64,000 nt of DNA. Origin: CAUPWF01 sp964369425. Lineage in GTDB: Bacteria > Bacillota > Clostridia > Lachnospirales > Lachnospiraceae. Positions 63,447 through 64,000 of the stretch are shown piece after piece (within the stretch, counting starts at the first letter, position 1; each line of letters opens with the position of its first letter). The position numbers and the translations under genes were made by a program. Below the pieces are notes generated by a model. It did no database searches and was not told the DNA's origin. It was given only the letters and a program-made list of their open reading frames with translations. The stretch is taken from positions 1-64,000 of the forward strand of contig CAYJGW010000001.1 of the NCBI GenBank assembly GCA_964369425.1, read 5' to 3'.

Positions 63447-64000
63447 ATGGGTGAAAATATGCAGCAATTTTTAGATAAAGCAGAGGTACTAATTGAGGCG
63501 CTACCTTATATACAGAGATTTAATCGAAAGATTATTGTGGTCAAATATGGTGGCAGTGCGATGGTAGACGAAGAATTGAAAAATCAAGTAATTCAAGATG
63601 TTACCTTGTTAAAGCTAGTTGGATTTAAGCCGATTATTGTACATGGTGGCGGAAAAGAAATCAGCAAATGGGTAGAAAAGGTAGGCATGGAACCAAAGTT
63701 TATCAACGGACTTCGTGTTACAGATGAAGAGACGATGGAAGTGGCTGAAATGGTGCTTGGAAAAGTGAATAAGAGCCTAGTTCAATTGGTACAAAAACTT
63801 GGAGTGCGTGCAATTGGAATTACCGGGAAAGATGGTGGACTTTTAAAAGTGGAAAAGAAGCTATCAAAAGGTGAAGACATTGGATATGTGGGAGAAATCA
63901 CAGAAGTGAATGCACAGATTTTACACGATTTACTTGAAAAAGATTTTTTGCCAATTATAGGACCAATCGGATTAGATGATGAATACCAGACGTATAATAT
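63447..64000 (+). CDS. argB: Acetylglutamate kinase (partial, runs off the window)
   Basis: Start of an amino-acid-kinase protein: the first 184 residues are seen. Substrate and ATP motifs include KIIVVKYGGSAM, PIIVHGGGKEI and GLRVTDEETMEV. It phosphorylates N-acetylglutamate. GAAGGAG precedes the ATG at 63447. The rest of the gene is beyond position 64000. Confidence 0.95.
   Translation, partial: MGENMQQFLDKAEVLIEALPYIQRFNRKIIVVKYGGSAMVDEELKNQVIQDVTLLKLVGFKPIIVHGGGKEISKWVEKVGMEPKFINGLRVTDEETMEVAEMVLGKVNKSLVQLVQKLGVRAIGITGKDGGLLKVEKKLSKGEDIGYVGEITEVNAQILHDLLEKDFLPIIGPIGLDDEYQTYN

Noticed and set aside
1..64000. CRISPR array or tandem repeat tract
   Set aside because: No regularly spaced repeats were seen anywhere; the only short repeats are the G-rich unit near 7269-7300, the EF-hand-like coding repeats and the DnaJ GDIF unit.

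Overview
This is an AT-rich window from a Gram-positive anaerobe, most likely a clostridium of the Lachnospiraceae type (inference). The evidence is the PolC-type replicase, the clostridial single-chain PurL, a CIRCE-controlled hrcA-grpE-dnaK-dnaJ operon, ferredoxin-linked indolepyruvate oxidoreductase, strong AGGAGG ribosome sites and an RsgI-like anti-sigma factor. No tRNA, rRNA or CRISPR array was found.

Layout. (1) 1 to about 7.5 kb is the right-hand part of an integrative element. It holds an XRE regulator, a small zinc-ribbon protein, a sigma-like regulator, a long gene-free stretch that folds into many consistent RNA helices (about 1310-1720), a small conserved-looking ORF, a structured leader that can hide a ribosome site, and three large serine recombinases in tandem. 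(2) 7.5-15 kb is a stress-response island. An ABC exporter and its two-component system (minus strand) have an unrelated plus-strand block lodged between kinase and response regulator. That block is a VOC protein plus an ECF sigma operon encoding a secreted EF-hand-like protein, the sigma factor and an RsgI-like anti-sigma factor. (3) 15-31 kb is core metabolism and replication: a LysR regulator, a DUF2156 protein, two aminotransferases (one hisC-like), ispG-polC, a second LysR regulator, a DUF1461 membrane protein and purL. (4) 31-47 kb holds phoH, a DUF4143 ATPase, a two-domain polyphosphate:AMP phosphotransferase, holA, lepA, hemW and the heat-shock operon. Compared with the Bacillus order, rpsT-gpr-spoIIP are missing between holA and lepA, and yitT plus a split chromate-transporter pair sit between hemW and hrcA. 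(5) 47-56.8 kb holds two overlapping MATE exporters, a ridA-iorA-iorB-paaK-ACT operon for aromatic 2-oxoacid metabolism, and a TelA/XpaC pair. (6) 57-64 kb is amino-acid biosynthesis: argG, divergent proBA, then argC-GNAT-argJ-argB. The last gene runs off the window.

How the parts work together. The arginine genes share ArgR-type operators. Two boxes lie between argG and proB, and two more overlap the -35 and -10 hexamers of argC. The heat-shock operon is under HrcA through a perfect CIRCE element. The ABC exporter has 11-bp-spaced direct repeats upstream of its -10 box, as expected for an OmpR-type regulator, so the separated RR and HK probably still control it. The most notable material is in the mobile-element end: the candidate large structured RNA and the three-way-junction leader in front of the first recombinase.
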